A DNA stretch of 64,000 nucleotides from Hyperoodon ampullatus (GCA_949752795.1 OX457060.1:1964501-2028500), one strand, 5' to 3'. Counted from the first letter of the stretch, positions 34,996 through 46,620 are shown. The notes: a model not told the origin generated them from the letters alone. Translations and numbers: made by a program.

Positions 34996-37839
34996 TACTT
35001 TGCAGCAGCCTATATATGCTTTACTTATATATAATTTCATATAAGTAACTATTATGTAAAATAAAACAAGATGCAAATGTGATGTGAGTTCTACTTTAAA
35101 GGAATTTGCAACATGAAAGAAGAAAGATAAGTCTAATGTATAGAGGAAGATATTTAGATAAATGCTTGAATAAGAGAAAGGGAGAAACATAGCAAGAAAG
35201 AGAAATAGGAACATACACAGAGAAAGACTGATTCCTTGATTGATTTTAGAGAAAGACTGAAACCTGGTGAAAGAGGCAGGAAGCAGTCAACGGGAGGAGG
35301 GGGGACCAGAGCCACAGCCCTTCCACTCCTGTCTGAGTCCAGTCCATCGGGAACCCTCCAGCCCGGCCTGGGGCTCATTTTTCTTGTACTCCTGAAGCCT
35401 CTGCTGCCTGTACTCCCTGGCTCAGAGCTTGCATTTGTCAGCACTGAATCTCTTAGAGGGCAGCCCTGGCTGAGCAGGAGTATCTCCCAGCATCTGCATA
35501 GCCCTGGGAGTTGAGAGCCTGAGCTGGGAGGAGAGCATCTGGGAAGGCGAAAGCCAGGAAGATGGGCCTGAAGAGAAGGGCCTGTTCCCATCTGTCTGGG
35601 CTGAGCTGGGGTAGGCTGCGGAGGGTCTTACTGGATGACAGATGTAAGGGTGTCCCCACTGGCAAAGAGGCAGGGATGCTGCCACCTCACTCTTCCTCAA
35701 GAAGACCTCACAGTTAGACTGCCTGTCAGTTAGAGTGAGTACCAATCTGTGAGCACGGTGGTGGGGGCAGCGGGTAGTGCTTGAGACTGAGCTGCATGGG
35801 CAGAGGTGTCAGGAGAATGGAGGCAGGACCACGGCAAGGGCGGAGGGAAACCCCTTTGACCTTGGGTGGTGGCGCGACGATAAAGGGGAGCTGAGTCACT
35901 AGGGGAGGCATGGAATCACTGGGATGGGTTTATGCATCAACCTCCCTCACTTCCTTTCCAGTCATTTGGCTGTTTTCACATTCTCCACCCTTTGCCAACT
36001 CCTCACCTCCCCCATCAAATCCGGTTTGTGTGCACTGTGTGTGTATGTGTCTTTGGCTGTATTCATGCACTGTGGGCTGTAGGTAAGAACATTAGCTAAA
36101 GACAGAGAAAATTGTGACTGACGATTTTGACCTATAAAAGCAGCTTTTTCATATGGCTCAACACAGGAGGGTAAACTAAATAAAAACCTAGGTAGAACCC
36201 GTCATGAAGGAATGTGTTGACGGTGGTTCCCAGCTCTGTAGATGTGCTTCTCCTCTTACTTGGTCAGAGGCTATATTGTGAGCCAGCTGCATTGCTGTAC
36301 CCAGGGTGACAGAGTGCACATCCTTATAGTAGTTGGCCGAGCTCCAGATGAAACTTGGGCAAGAACACGCCTGGGATTGGGTGATCATCTCTCTGCAGGT
36401 TCTCTTAGCCATCCACAGAAATCTGTCTTGCCGCACTTCTAGCATTTCTATACATACCCCTCACCCCAAGGTCAGCTATCAGGCAGCAAAAATGACAGAG
36501 GAGCTCAGGAAACCATTTCAGCAACTGCACGTGTAGGATTTGCTGAGGAGCCAGAATACATCTCAGGACTCCGCAGCAAGCCTGGAGGTCCGCACCAGCT
36601 TTTCTCTTGCTTTTCCTGGACCTGCCTGCTTTTCTGTCACCCCAAAGGCCGATACTCATGGTGTCTTGAATTCTCACTACCAAGGTGGAACCCCTACAGA
36701 TGGCTGCCAAGGACCAGCTATGGAATTTACGGAGCCCAGTACAAAATGAACATGTGGGCCACTTGTTCACAAATGATGACTGGCTTCAACAGAGCCACAG
36801 CAGGGCCTTCTGCGTGCAGGGCCTGTATGTCTGCACAGGTTGTGTGCCCACGAAGCCAGTCCTGGTTGGCTCAGGTGCAGAGGCCAAGGCCAGGAAGGCC
36901 ACAGACGTGAAGTCCCCTCAAGAGATGGCGCAGCTACTTTTCCCCGCCAGCCCCTAACCTCCCCCAGTACTTCCCAGAGGAGCCCACGGATGAGGTGCAG
37001 CGTGGCAATGGACTGGGGGATGAATTTAACCGTGGCAGGGCCACATCAAGGAAGGAAGATTTAGGAAACAGTCTTTCTAGAGTCTAATAGATCATTCCAG
37101 GATGGTACCTAACATCTCCAAATAACTTAACACAAAGAGCTGGGAAACGGCATAGTAAAGAGTCCCCAGGCCGGACTATGAGTATAAGCTGGGGTCACAG
37201 GTGGGCAAAACCCCTGATTCTGGCTACCTTTTTCTGTAACCCAAATTCTGAACTCCCCGCACCTTCCATGTGCCCTCTTGGCCCCCCACAGAGCGGGAGT
37301 GAGAAGCCCACTAGGTGAGCTGTCCAGTCCATGTGTGGCCAGCCAGAATTCCGGGGACTCACACAAACCCTTACCCAGCACACTGGGAATCCAGATATGC
37401 AGAATCGCTCCCAAGCAAAACACCACATTTATTCAGGACCTTGAGTTAGAGTTTACTTAAAGTTCCACCAGCAATTCTGACTTTCTTAAAGGAATTGAGC
37501 GCCTCCTGCTGGGTACAAAGTAGCATTGACATCAAACTGTCAAAGCACCAAAATCTGAAAACACATCTTAGGGATTTGACCTTGTACACAAACCAGTGAC
37601 AACAACATGACTCATGGTGGTAAAATGATGAGTTATATGAATTATATATAGGTTTGGTAATAGGTTGAATTTTTAAATGTTTCATGACTCCTAGGTTCCT
37701 AGTAAAAATTTTTCATTTTTTAAATCTCAATTGTAAAAGAAGGTAAACATTTGGAAGTTCTAAATGATCCAGTAGGATTTTCTTCTCATTTCAGAATGCA
37801 GTGGTCACAGAAGGTTTTTCAGGGGACATCACGTGGTCC
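34996..37839. other. Intergenic, unassigned
   Basis: No gene found. About 36,700-36,780 has a dispersed-repeat phrase (GGAGCCCAGTACAAAATGAA). Open frames of 100-145 codons at 35,154-35,745 lack family resemblance and overlap each other on opposite strands. Confidence 0.45.
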
Positions 37840-38050
37840 AGTAAGAGGACACAGATTTTAGGATCAGACAGCCTAGGTTGGAACCCATTTACTATTTGAG
37901 TGACTTTAACTTGGAATGAGTTATTCAATTTTAAGCTGCCATCACTTGATCAATGAGGACAATAATATCCACCTTAAAAAGTGGACATGAGGGCTGGAGG
38001 TCACGTGTCTAAAACACAAAGAAGCGCTCAGTTAACTGTATTACTGTTAC
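37840..38050 (+). repeat. MIR SINE
   Basis: CAGATTTTAGGATCAGACAG, CCTAGGTTGGAACCCATTTA and TCAATGAGGACAATAATATC follow the MIR order. Confidence 0.75.
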
Positions 38051-39689
38051 TATATTATTAAGAAGTGGGTTTAAGTTGGACTTCAGAGGATGGGCAGCTC
38101 CTGGACCAGATTCTCCATTGCTAGAGGACAGAGGCTGCACCCAGAGTCGTGTGTCTGGCTCAGAGAATTTCCCCCTTGGTCACAGGTTAGCACTCACACT
38201 GGGCACCCGAGTCTCTTTTGAACCACACAACCACCATCCGGGGTGCTGGCTTCCTGACACACACCTCTCGCCTGGCGCTTGTGGGCAATGACCTCTAAGA
38301 TACTCCAAGTCCCTCTGCTGCCACCCCCATATTGCTGGTTCAAGCCATCATCATCCCTCCCTTGAGCCAAGGCAAAGCTCTCCTGTCCTTCCACTTCTGT
38401 GCTTACCTGCTCAAACCCAGAGTGACTTAGGTTAAAAAAAATAAAATCTGATCAGGCCACCCCTCTTCCTCCTCCTGCCTCCCCACCCACCTTGCTCGGG
38501 ATGCCAGCTCCACCTGTGAGCTTTATGCAATTTGCTCTTGGCCATCAATCCTCACCCCCTAATTCCTCCCCTGGCTACTCCTACCCATCCGTCAGGTGTT
38601 GGCCCACAAACTCAAGGAGGGTACGAGAAATATCATGTTTTCTTATTTTCTTCCGAGCAACTTAAATCTTTTCGGCTCCATTCTGCTGTGCTGCAGCAGA
38701 ACTTAGATCTGTGGTCCCTGAGGCATCCTTTCCTCTTTCAGGGTCTCACAAGCATTTAGGATGTTCATAAATGAGCCTGAAAACGGGCAAGGACCTCTGC
38801 TCTCCAGTCCATCGGCGTCCCTGCTGCTATCCTCACCGTCAACTCTGAGCGGCCCTTGCAGGAGGTGGTTCCAGTGCTAGGGTGTCTTTGCCCAAGCTGG
38901 GAGACTCAGGTTGACTTCAGGTTTCCTTTGGGGCACCCCCGAACCACGAGCTTCTGAAGTTCACCGTCTCCCTGCGTACCAGCAGCCACCGGGGCGCAGA
39001 CGTCCACTGCTCCTGAGGTTCCTCCTCTCCCTCCCTCCCCGGCTCCCCAAAGGGGGTAGGGTTGGTTTTGAGCACATGCTCTCTGCTGTGAACAGGAAGC
39101 ACTAAGGACCTGGCCACTTCCTTGGACAACGGAAAAAATTCAAATACAAAATATTTGAAATTATGTGCTATAAAAGCTACTTATCACAAAGTTTTGCTGT
39201 GATTATCTAATCTAAATCAGGTCCCCAGTCATACTCCCTATACCCTGCAGTAGTCACTGCTGGGGCCCAGATCCCCTTTGCCCCGTCTGTCTGTGCACCC
39301 ATTCCCTGTGTTGGCTGCCAGGAGATACACTGTTCCCTGGAGAGCCCTGGCCCCTGGCAATGCCCGGTTATGCCCTCCCTGGGGGATGGAGGAAGGGCAG
39401 AACCAATGGCTGACCACCGCACACTCAACACGAAGGCCTAGGAGATGCTTCCAGGTGGGAAGACTCTTGGTAACATCGTGCTCGGTAGCTCCTGTGGGAT
39501 CAGGCAGAGGCCAGGCTCCAGCTGAAGCCACATCTTTGCTCAGGTCCTTCCCCTGCCCTACCCTGCTTCCCTCACAGATTTCTCCTGAGAGCACAATCTC
39601 AATAAATTCCTTGCACAATAAACTGCTTCAGATTTTGCTTCTAGGAACCTAAGGGACATCTTCTATTTTTTCTTCCTAGCATGTGTCAC
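38051..39689. other. Intergenic, nothing recognised
   Basis: Unique-looking, moderately GC-rich sequence. The antisense open frames at 39,207-39,652 show no known family. Confidence 0.45.
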
Positions 39690-39850
39690 AATTTAAAATC
39701 AAAGATTTGTATGCCTATTGGTTTAATGCTTGTTTCCCTCACTAAATGAAGGCAGAAGCCATACTTATTTTGTTCACTGCCATATTCTCAGCACCAAGTG
39801 AGGTGCCTCCCATAGAGGAGAGCAACACACATGCTTTGAACTCGAAAGTT
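39690..39850 (+). repeat. L2 LINE 3' fragment, sense
   Basis: GAAGGCAGAAGCCATACTTA, TTTTGTTCACTGCCATATTC and CTCAGCACCAAGTGAGG match the L2 3' end. Confidence 0.75.
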
Positions 39851-40977
39851 ACAGGAACCAAGGCGCAGGAACCAACTGGACATATTTCAGTATTTCACAT
39901 ATTTCCCAATACTCCTGGGAGAGGCTGGGTCCACAAGGATGGATTCATATGAACATCTCCTAATATCCAGATGTCAGTGTTTTAGGGATTATATACCACA
40001 AATAAAGTTGTAGTGAAGCCCTCATTTAACTAGAACATGGAAGAACTGTGGAATTTTAGGTACTTTAATTTTTTGAAAAGCTTTGTTCTCTCTCGGTATA
40101 AAATGTTTTTTCTGAACATCTTAATTCTCTTTTCCACTGGGTTGTCTGTCTTCAGTTATTGAGGGACTGCTGACTTGGGGTCTTTATTCTGAGATAAATG
40201 ACTTCTAGGCAAGTCACTGATCCACAGGGAGATCAGCCTGGGTGTGCCTGGATGTCAGGTGAGTTGTTATAACCATGTTTCTGATCGAAACCCTAAAATC
40301 AGCTCGTTTGTTTTGTGGTACACTTCCTACTCCTAAAAGGTAGGTAAATAAAATGACCCAGTTAAAAAAACGATGAGAAGAGAGATTTCAATTATTCAGT
40401 GTTTCCAGTTTTTCACTGAGGGATACAGATGTAAAAGCCAGGGCCTCTTCCCACAGAGTTTACAATCTGGGGAGAGAACAAAAGAGGCAAAGAATTCTAG
40501 GAGATAATGTCCATCAATGCGTTTTCCAAAATACAAGTTCCTTCACAAACCTGTAACTAAATATTGACTCCATGGTGCTTCAGTTATATCTGAAAGGGCT
40601 TTGAGAAAATAAGAAATCCTGTTACTGGATAAAACTAGTGGTCTATCTCGCCTTCCCAGCGGCACCAGAGGAAGCTGTAGGGAGACCAGGGGTTAACTGT
40701 CAAGATAGCTTTTCATTTGTAAATTTATCCAAAGTTTGAAAATATCAAGGGGAATCTTAGGAATCGCAGTAGTCAGTGAATGGGCCATCTATACGTCCAG
40801 TACATCTACAGACTCCACACACCCCCACTCAGATGATTCTCAGAATGGGGGTATATGAGAAATTAATTCTCATGTCTGGCTTCATTGTTCTTCGCCTTTC
40901 CCTCTCATATCTTCAATCACCTGTGTCACAGGACATATATAAGTAGTTGGGAAGCGTTAAACTCTGACAGTAAAGCA
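39851..40977. other. Intergenic, 3' flank of ANAPC13
   Basis: Mostly unique. A weak antisense L2 fragment (CTTCCCACAGAGTTTACAATC) is at about 40,420-40,510. The transcript end of ANAPC13 is probably just to the right. Confidence 0.45.
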
Positions 40978-41259
40978 AAATCAGAGTTAAAGGCAAATGT
41001 TTAATGAATCATGCTCAAATACTAGCTAGTCAGTGAAGAACTTTAGGTTCAAAGGGCCAGATATTCTGCAATCCCAAGAAATTGCAATCAGCTTCTCGTT
41101 CCGGTTGAGTATTTTCACATTGCATTTTGTGGCCACAAAATTAGTTGTACATTTTTGAGCGTTGATCTAACACTAGAAGATTCAAATTAGGAGGCTGAAA
41201 GGAAACATTTTGTATCTGTGTATTTAAAAAAAATCTGTGGATGAACAAGGAGCCAGGAA
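40978..41259 (-). other. ANAPC13: ANAPC13 3' UTR (candidate) ending near an ATTAAA signal
   Basis: The sequence past the stop codon is unique DNA with no recognised repeat. On the minus strand an ATTAAA hexamer, the commonest variant poly(A) signal, lies at 41005-41000, about 255 bases after the stop. A T-rich stretch follows it. Cleavage would fall near 40,980. A longer UTR using a more distal signal cannot be excluded from sequence alone. Confidence 0.4.
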
Positions 41260-41385
41260 TCAGTTTCCAATGGGGGGAACGTTCTCATGGAGGTACTGTA
41301 AGGCCAAGTCACTCCACTTCATTTCTTGTTCTTTAACAGATTCTGTGGTACCACCATTGTCCTGTTCAGGTTCAGGAAGCTCATT
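41260..41385 (-). CDS. ANAPC13: ANAPC13 final coding exon: residues 34-74 and stop
   Basis: On the minus strand the exon follows a TTTTCAG acceptor (AG at 41387-41386), starts at Asn34 with NELPEPEQDNGG and ends with the conserved tail HENVPPIGN and a TGA stop at 41262-41260. The 126 bases are 41 codons plus stop; with the 33 upstream codons this gives the expected 74 residues. The acidic, proline-rich middle and the amphipathic C-terminal stretch (roughly residues 55-68) are typical of the family. One difference from the human protein as I remember it is Ser for Thr after Lys-Trp near the C terminus (residue 58). The reading frame is complete, so the gene looks functional. Confidence 0.96.
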   Translation of the reverse strand, partial: NELPEPEQDNGGTTESVKEQEMKWSDLALQYLHENVPPIGN

Positions 41386-41599
41386 CTGAAAAGGTACAAT
41401 GGACATTCAGGACGATGCTACACTCTACATTAACAAACCCCTTAAAACTCAAAAGCACTTGGAATGAAAACCCGTGAGTTCCTAGAAACAGGCAGCATAG
41501 AAGCGTATCCTAAGGAAAGAGCTAGAAAATAAAAAATGTGAGGAAACATCACAAGTCTCGCTCAAACGTGCCCCATCCGTCTCCAGCCAGGAGTGATAG

Positions 41600-41870
41600 C
41601 ATTATGACTCTGGTACTTGTGTGGCAGGCAGCGTGGCAGAAGGCTCAGGACACAGGCTTCTGGGAGCCACTGGGATCCAAGGCCATGACTCCACCATTTG
41701 TTGGGTTACTCAGGCAAGGTATTCAGATGTTTGCAGCCTTTGCTTCCTCTTAGGCAATGAGAGAAAAAAAGTAGTCACCATCTCACAGGACTGCTGTGAG
41801 GGCTAAATAAGGAAATGCAGGTCAGGTGCCCAGCACTGCGTGCGGTATCCAGTGCAAGGACTACCTGTCA
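41600..41870 (+). repeat. MIR SINE in the ANAPC13 intron
   Basis: GGCAGGCAGCGTGGCAGAAG, GACTCCACCATTTGTTGGGT, CTCACAGGACTGCTGTGAGG and GTCAGGTGCCCAGCACTGCG follow MIR in order. Confidence 0.75.
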
Positions 41871-42062
41871 TCCTTACTAGCGGCTAGGAACACTGAAAAA
41901 AGCCAGTACTGAATCTTTTTTTTGGGAAGGCTGCTTTACAGAATACCACCTTTGCTGGCATGTTCCTTAAGCACAAGAAAGGTATTCAAAACGATCCTGT
42001 ATCCAATGTGCCTATATTATAATGGAGGTAGGAGCACTGAAAATGTAACACAGTAGATGAGG

Positions 42063-42076
42063 CTGCCCCCTAGTGG
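42063..42076 (-). promoter_or_regulatory. CTCF motif CCACTAGGGGGCAG (ANAPC13 intron)
   Basis: The minus strand reads CCACTAGGGGGCAG and fits the CTCF core consensus CCASYAGRKGGCRS at all 14 positions. It lies in unique sequence about 4.5 kb from the promoter. Confidence 0.65.
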
Positions 42077-42171
42077 TGGAGCAGGGCAACACAGAACAAC
42101 ATAGCCTACCTGCAACTTTCTTAAAACGGTAAGCCATGGGCCACACTTAGTGTAGAATCTGGGGTAGTTTT

Positions 42172-42360
42172 CTTATATATTTCCAGCTTTACTGAGATTT
42201 AATTTACATATAAAATTGTGTAAGTTTAAAATGTACAATGTGATGATTTGATACACATATATATTGTGAAATGGTTACTGCGATAAGGCTAGTTAACACA
42301 TCCATCACCTTGCATAGTTCACCATTTTTTGGCACGTGGTGAGAAGTTTTTGATAGTTTC
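42172..42360 (-). repeat. L1M 3' end in the ANAPC13 intron
   Basis: CCAGCTTTACTGAGATTTAA, TGATTTGATACACATATATA and AAGGCTAGTTAACACATCCA are antisense L1M 3' text; in ANAPC13 sense orientation it is L1 sense. Confidence 0.8.
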
Positions 42361-42934
42361 CTTGTATTTTAAATTTAAATTTATTACTACCGGAACTGTT
42401 TCATACTAGAATTCACTGATACCAATATATTTCTTTTCAGTTATCTGAATTTAGACTTTTTTTTAATGGTAGCAAACTGTCATTCAATATCCAGACTTAC
42501 GATTTCCCACTGGACTCCAATGTGCAGTATATGAATATAATAACTTTTTTCCTTCAAAGTGATGTTCAATATGAATAAAATAATTTAATTACAATATGTA
42601 CAAGTATGTTTGAATCACATCTTGCTCTACAAATACTCAGATTCAAACATACTTGTACAAATTGAAAGGAACTACCATTTTCTCTAAAGCAATATTGCAA
42701 AGAGAAAGTTTTGTTTCAATAACTACTTATAGCTGACAAAGCATAAACAAGTCCTTGGTTAATCAATTATTTAATTCAGATATTATTTAATTTCATCGTG
42801 TTCTAAAATAACACGTTTTTCATTTGGTCACTATTGTCTCTTGCAATGAATGCCAACATATAAAATTGCATATATGCCTGGAAAACAAACACAAAGTATC
42901 ATAAAGTATCGTGAACATAACAACCATCTATCGT
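42361..42934. other. ANAPC13: ANAPC13 intron, AT-rich unique sequence
   Basis: Holds the hairpin at 42592-42664. No exon or repeat family recognised otherwise. Confidence 0.5.
42592..42664. repeat. 25-bp inverted repeat (hairpin) in the ANAPC13 intron
   Basis: Arms at 42592-42616 and 42640-42664 pair in 24 of 25 positions; the inner 20 bp (42597-42616 with 42640-42659) pair perfectly. The loop is 23 bases. One arm reads GTACAAGTATGTTTGAATC and the other its exact reverse complement. It does not resemble a transposon end known to me. As RNA it would fold to a 73-nt hairpin on either strand. Confidence 0.9.
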
Positions 42935-43340
42935 GGGGTACTGCAAAAATGGCCACAATTCTTTGTAGCCACTCCTATGAAAAGGCACTGTCTATTTCCC
43001 CAATCTTGCATTGGGACTGATCATGTGACTTCTTGGCCTAGGCTCCATGAAGCCTTGCAGTTTCCTCTCATGCTGCTCTTAGAACCCTAAAATGATTGTG
43101 AAGTCTGGGCTAGTCTGCAGGATCATGAGACTGTGGCCTAGTCAGCTCATCATCCCAGCCTCCGGCCTGCCTGCTGGCCGACTGCAAAACACCACCAAGT
43201 CCAGCAGAGATCAACCGAGCTGACAAAGATCACAAGACTCTCTCAGCTGAATGACAAAATCATGACATAAATAACGGTTGTTTTAAGCCACTATGTTTTG
43301 GGGTTATTTGTCAGGCAGCAGCAAAAGCTAAGGACACAAA
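42935..43340 (+). mobile_element. MLT1 solo LTR (ancient ERVL-MaLR)
   Basis: Ends with AACGGTTGTTTTAAGCCACT, ATGTTTTGGGGTTATTTGTC and GGCAGCAGCAAAAGCTAAGG, the MLT1 3' part; the upstream CAATCTTGCATTGGGACTGA and TGACTTCTTGGCC blocks agree. Non-coding; no viral gene is attached. Confidence 0.8.
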
Positions 43341-43479
43341 CATTGCCTTAGAATCACAAGTCCTGGGAAAAAACACAGCTTAGCAACAGGGCCAGGCTAC
43401 AACTTGGAAGTCAGCATGGAAATCTCCCTCTCCGTCAACCCCTTCCACACAAATGGTCCCCAAATCCTGCTATTGGCAT

Positions 43480-44090
43480 GTCCAGAATTCAGCAATTCCC
43501 CTCCACTTTCTTGCCTTTGTTTAGGTCCTCCTCCCTCGTCTAGACACTGCATTAGCTTCCTAATGGGTCTCTTTGCCCTGTCACTGGCCCCTTTCTCCTT
43601 GGCACACATTCTCTAACAATGCTGCGAAACTGCTTTTCTAATATATTTGAGCATGGCAGATCTCTACTTTGAAGACCACTCACTCCTGGATATCCTCAGG
43701 ATGAGGGCTAAGCATGGCATCAAATGCTCCTCTCAAAATTGGGTCCAAGACCGACTTTTCTCCCTACCTTTTATGAGAAGTATATCCTCCATCCACACTG
43801 AATTGCCTCACCATCTCCCAAAGCAGTTTACAACTCTGAGCCTTTCCTCCCTATGACCAGCTTAAATGTGATTTTTCTCTCTGAAGCCCTTCCTGATGCC
43901 CATCAGGCAATCAGCCACTTCTTACACTACATAGCTGTTCACAACCCTCACTTAGAACACTTACGATTACAATTATTTATTGATATATGTTGCCTCTCTA
44001 GACTCCGAGGGGCAGAAACCGTACTTATGTTTACCAAGTCTTAAGGCACACAGTAGGCTTCAAGAATTGCTTGCGGAATGAAGGAACCAC
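43480..44090 (+). repeat. L2 LINE 3' end, sense
   Basis: TCACTGGCCCCTTTCTCCTT, CTGAAGCCCTTCCTGATGCC, TTTATTGATATATGTTGCCT and GCACACAGTAGGCTTCAAGA reproduce the L2 3' end in order. Confidence 0.85.
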
Positions 44091-45119
44091 CACCGGACAG
44101 GATCTGGAGCCTCACAGACTTCGGTGTGAAGTCCAACTTATTGGCTACCAACCTTTGGGCAAGTTCCCCTCTTTGATCCTGTTTCCTTCCTGTACAGTGG
44201 GTAGAACACCACCACCCTTGAAGGGTGTTTTAAGGATACAGGCAATGTCTGTCAGATTTCAAACTTGGTCTATGACACAAAACAGGTGTTCAGTAAGTAG
44301 AGCTATAATTCTCATTATGCTCTTTTGACTATTTTTCTAAACTTGAACTAAGCTGTTACTTGTTATTTGTTATGTGTATTATTCACTGAACATATTACCT
44401 CTTATTCTTAGATGAAAATGTAAATGGCAGCAGCACACGGTCTGCCTGCAAGCTCTATTTTATTAATGGCTCTTTGCAATTGGCAGGCTCTAAAGAAAAA
44501 CAGTCTCTGTTCTCCTTGCTAGGCCTCTGTGACATAAATAGGATTTTTAATAAATATTTATTCAAGCAAAATGTTTAGATCACTTATTACGTGAGGTTTA
44601 ACAAACTCATTGCAGGAGAATTTTCCAGAGGTCAGGAAAGAAAAGAGCGTGATGGTCTAAATGCAAAAGAAGAAAAGCCAGGTCTCTTCCAAATATTTTC
44701 CAGGGAACCTAGAATAGGTATGTGTTCCAAAAATGTGTGTTTCTAAAAATGTCAACTGACAAACCACAGGTAGAGAAGAAATAAAGTGCATATGCCACTG
44801 CTTCTTGTTCCTCCTCATTGTGTGCATTAAACTTTCACCATCTGGTTTACTAGCTTTGGTGTGGTGGACAGAACATGGCTCAGAAGACCTGGGTTCTAGT
44901 TCTGGAATGACCCCCTAACTGAGCTGGTCACGTCAGCCCTCTGAACCACGTTTCTCTTCAAAGTCAAGCTAAATGTTCTCTAGAAGCTTCTAGAGTTAGA
45001 GGACTCCACAGCTTTGATTTCTTTGCCTTACTAGTTTATTTGTCTTGATATCCTACCCCTACTAGGGTCTACCAGATCATACCTTTAACCTATCACCCTC
45101 AGCACAAATTACAGCCTAC
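44091..45119. other. ANAPC13: ANAPC13 intron next to coding exon 1
   Basis: A MIR in sense lies at about 44,868-44,965 (AGAAGACCTGGGTTCTAGTT, CCTCTGAACCACG). The remainder is unique. Confidence 0.6.
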
Positions 45120-45218
45120 CAGTGGTATTGCAACATCCTCATAAGGCAGCTTGTCTTCTCGCCAAGCATCGTCAATCAAATCCAAGATCCTTCCATCTCT
45201 CTGTACCTCACTGTCCAT
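45120..45218 (-). CDS. ANAPC13: ANAPC13 coding exon 1: residues 1-33 of APC/C subunit 13
   Basis: Read on the minus strand, this exon starts MDSEVQRDGRILDLIDDAWR and ends ...EDVAIPL, which matches mammalian ANAPC13 at every residue I recall. The ATG is at 45218-45216. The whole exon probably runs 45120-45245, with a TTACAG acceptor just upstream (AG at 45247-45246) and 27 bases of 5' UTR. The donor is CTG|GTAGGC (GT at 45119-45118), phase 0. ANAPC13 (yeast Swm1) is a small extended protein that braces the TPR subunits APC3, APC6 and APC8 in the APC/C ubiquitin ligase, which drives exit from mitosis. At 99 bases the exon is easy to miss by ORF length. It is intact, with no frameshift. Confidence 0.95.
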
Positions 45219-45245
45219 TCTCCTGGAGCTTTGATCTTGCCAGAT

Positions 45246-46030
45246 CTGTAAGCCAAAAAGATTATTTCTTAAACATGAAGACTGAGGAGATGATGTAATC
45301 TAGCAGTAGGGTTCTCCAGGCTTTTTAGCCTGGATGTGAATTGTGGCATGATATCACCCTGGGAAAGACTCATCTCATCTGGGTCAGGTTGCAGTTTATT
45401 TATAAGACCATAGTCCCTCCCAGCTGATTTTCCCAGTCACACACAGATTCCACCTTTCTGTAAAGTTTTCTCAGATCACTCCAGCTTCAGCACGCATTCT
45501 GCCCTTGACCGGTTCCTTCTTGTCCTTATGATCCACTAAACAAGTTAGGTCGGCTTTGTGACTGATTGCTCAGGCATTACTGTTTCCAATTGCTGTGTGT
45601 AAATTTTGTATCAACGACTCAGCATAGCGTTCCCCAATCTGGCCTCAATCTTTTCCCACCTGTCCCTCTTCCAAACACCTCTAACCCTGTCATACTTACA
45701 ACCTTTGCACTTAAAGGTCTCTTTGCCCCATCACTAACACCTTCCAAACTCAAAGTTGGGCGTCAGCTCATCGGGGTCAACACCCCATTTCCAGAATTAG
45801 GCGCTAAGGTGCCTTCACTCTTCAGGAGCTGTAAGGGTGGAAAGCATAAGGCGTGCAATGACCAGGACACGGCCACCATTCCAAGCACTTTGCCACACTG
45901 GCCAGAATAAGCCATTACCATTTTCCTGAACAAAATTTTTTTTACACATGTGACTCTCCCAATGCTTGGAATGCACTATCTTGTTCCTATTTTCCCCAGC
46001 TAACCCTCAGTCAGTCAAAAAACTTAGCTC
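45246..46030. other. ANAPC13: ANAPC13 first intron; L2-like fragments
   Basis: About 45,430-45,980 resembles scattered L2 sense text (CACTCCAGCTTCAGCACGCA, CTCTTTGCCCCATCACTAAC, CCAATGCTTGGAATGCACTA). No exon seen. Confidence 0.5.
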
Positions 46031-46554
46031 CCAGGTCGCCTCCTGCACGAGCTCTCTCTAAGCGCCAAGGAGAACGCGGTCCCCGCCCCTCCGCGGGCCC
46101 CATAGTTCCCTGGGCGCAGTGAATGGTCCCCATCGGGAGTTTGTTACATTGCCCGCCACAGGGTCTTCCCAGACAGGCGGTGCGTACGTTCCCCGGCGCA
46201 GGGCAGTTTTATCCATCTCTGTTTTAGAGCTCTGCAAACGTGTAGTTACAGCAGCAAAGCTAGAACGCCTTTTCCCGCGCTAAAAATGACCCTCGCAGGC
46301 CACCACCATCCGTACAGGTGTGGGAGGCGGCCCCACAGCCGCGGCTTCCGGCCCGAGGCAGGATATACCAAATGCGGCAGTGGGGGAAGACCAGTACCGC
46401 CGCGCAAGTCCCTTTCCACCCCTCCCGACGTGCGGTGACGGGAGTGGTTATGAGGATGAGGTGAAGAGAACGGCCTCGGCCAAAAGGAGCAGCATAAGTC
46501 CGAACGCGCTCCCGCTTCTCCAAGACCTAGGCTAGGGGCGCGGGAAACCCTTAC

Positions 46555-46620
46555 CAGCACCCGGCCCAGCGCGGCGCCCGCCTCCAGCGGACCACACCCT
46601 CAGTGTCACGTGACCAGCAC
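46555..46620 (-). other. ANAPC13: Candidate ANAPC13 5' non-coding exon and splice donor
   Basis: On the minus strand a strong donor, GTGCTG|GTAAGG, lies at the ANAPC13-facing side of the CpG island (last exon base 46555, GT at 46554-46553). It would splice to the acceptor at 45247-45246. The transcription start is not visible; 46620 is a guess based on the E-box just upstream. No other equally good minus-strand donor was noticed in the island. Confidence 0.45.
46606..46613. promoter_or_regulatory. Palindromic E-box TCACGTGA (USF/TFE3-type)
   Basis: A perfect TCACGTGA palindrome within GTGTCACGTGACCAG. This is the optimal core for USF1/2 and is also used by MITF/TFE3 and CLEAR-type factors. 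It lies just upstream of the candidate ANAPC13 first exon and may act on both genes. Confidence 0.6.

Larger units (their letters stand above)
40978..46620 (-). other. ANAPC13: ANAPC13 gene (transcription unit, approximate ends)
   Basis: Gene-level entry for the anaphase-promoting complex subunit 13 gene. It joins a probable 5' non-coding exon in the CpG island, a first coding exon at 45120-45218 and a final coding exon at 41260-41385, followed by a short 3' UTR. The coding exons join in phase 0 and give 74 residues, the usual family length. Both outer ends are inferred: the 5' end from a strong GTAAGG donor in the island and the 3' end from an ATTAAA hexamer. The large intron holds an MLT1 LTR, L2 and MIR fragments, a CTCF motif and a hairpin. 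The gene is head to head with CEP63, as in human chromosome 3q22. Confidence 0.85.

Noticed and set aside
1..40977. Exons of the expected left neighbour AMOTL2
   Set aside because: No angiomotin-like coding segment was recognised. In human the gene is about 100 kb away, so its absence is expected.
42935..43340. Possible endogenous retrovirus genes near the MLT1 LTR
   Set aside because: Only a solo LTR is visible; no gag, pol or env-like frame is next to it.
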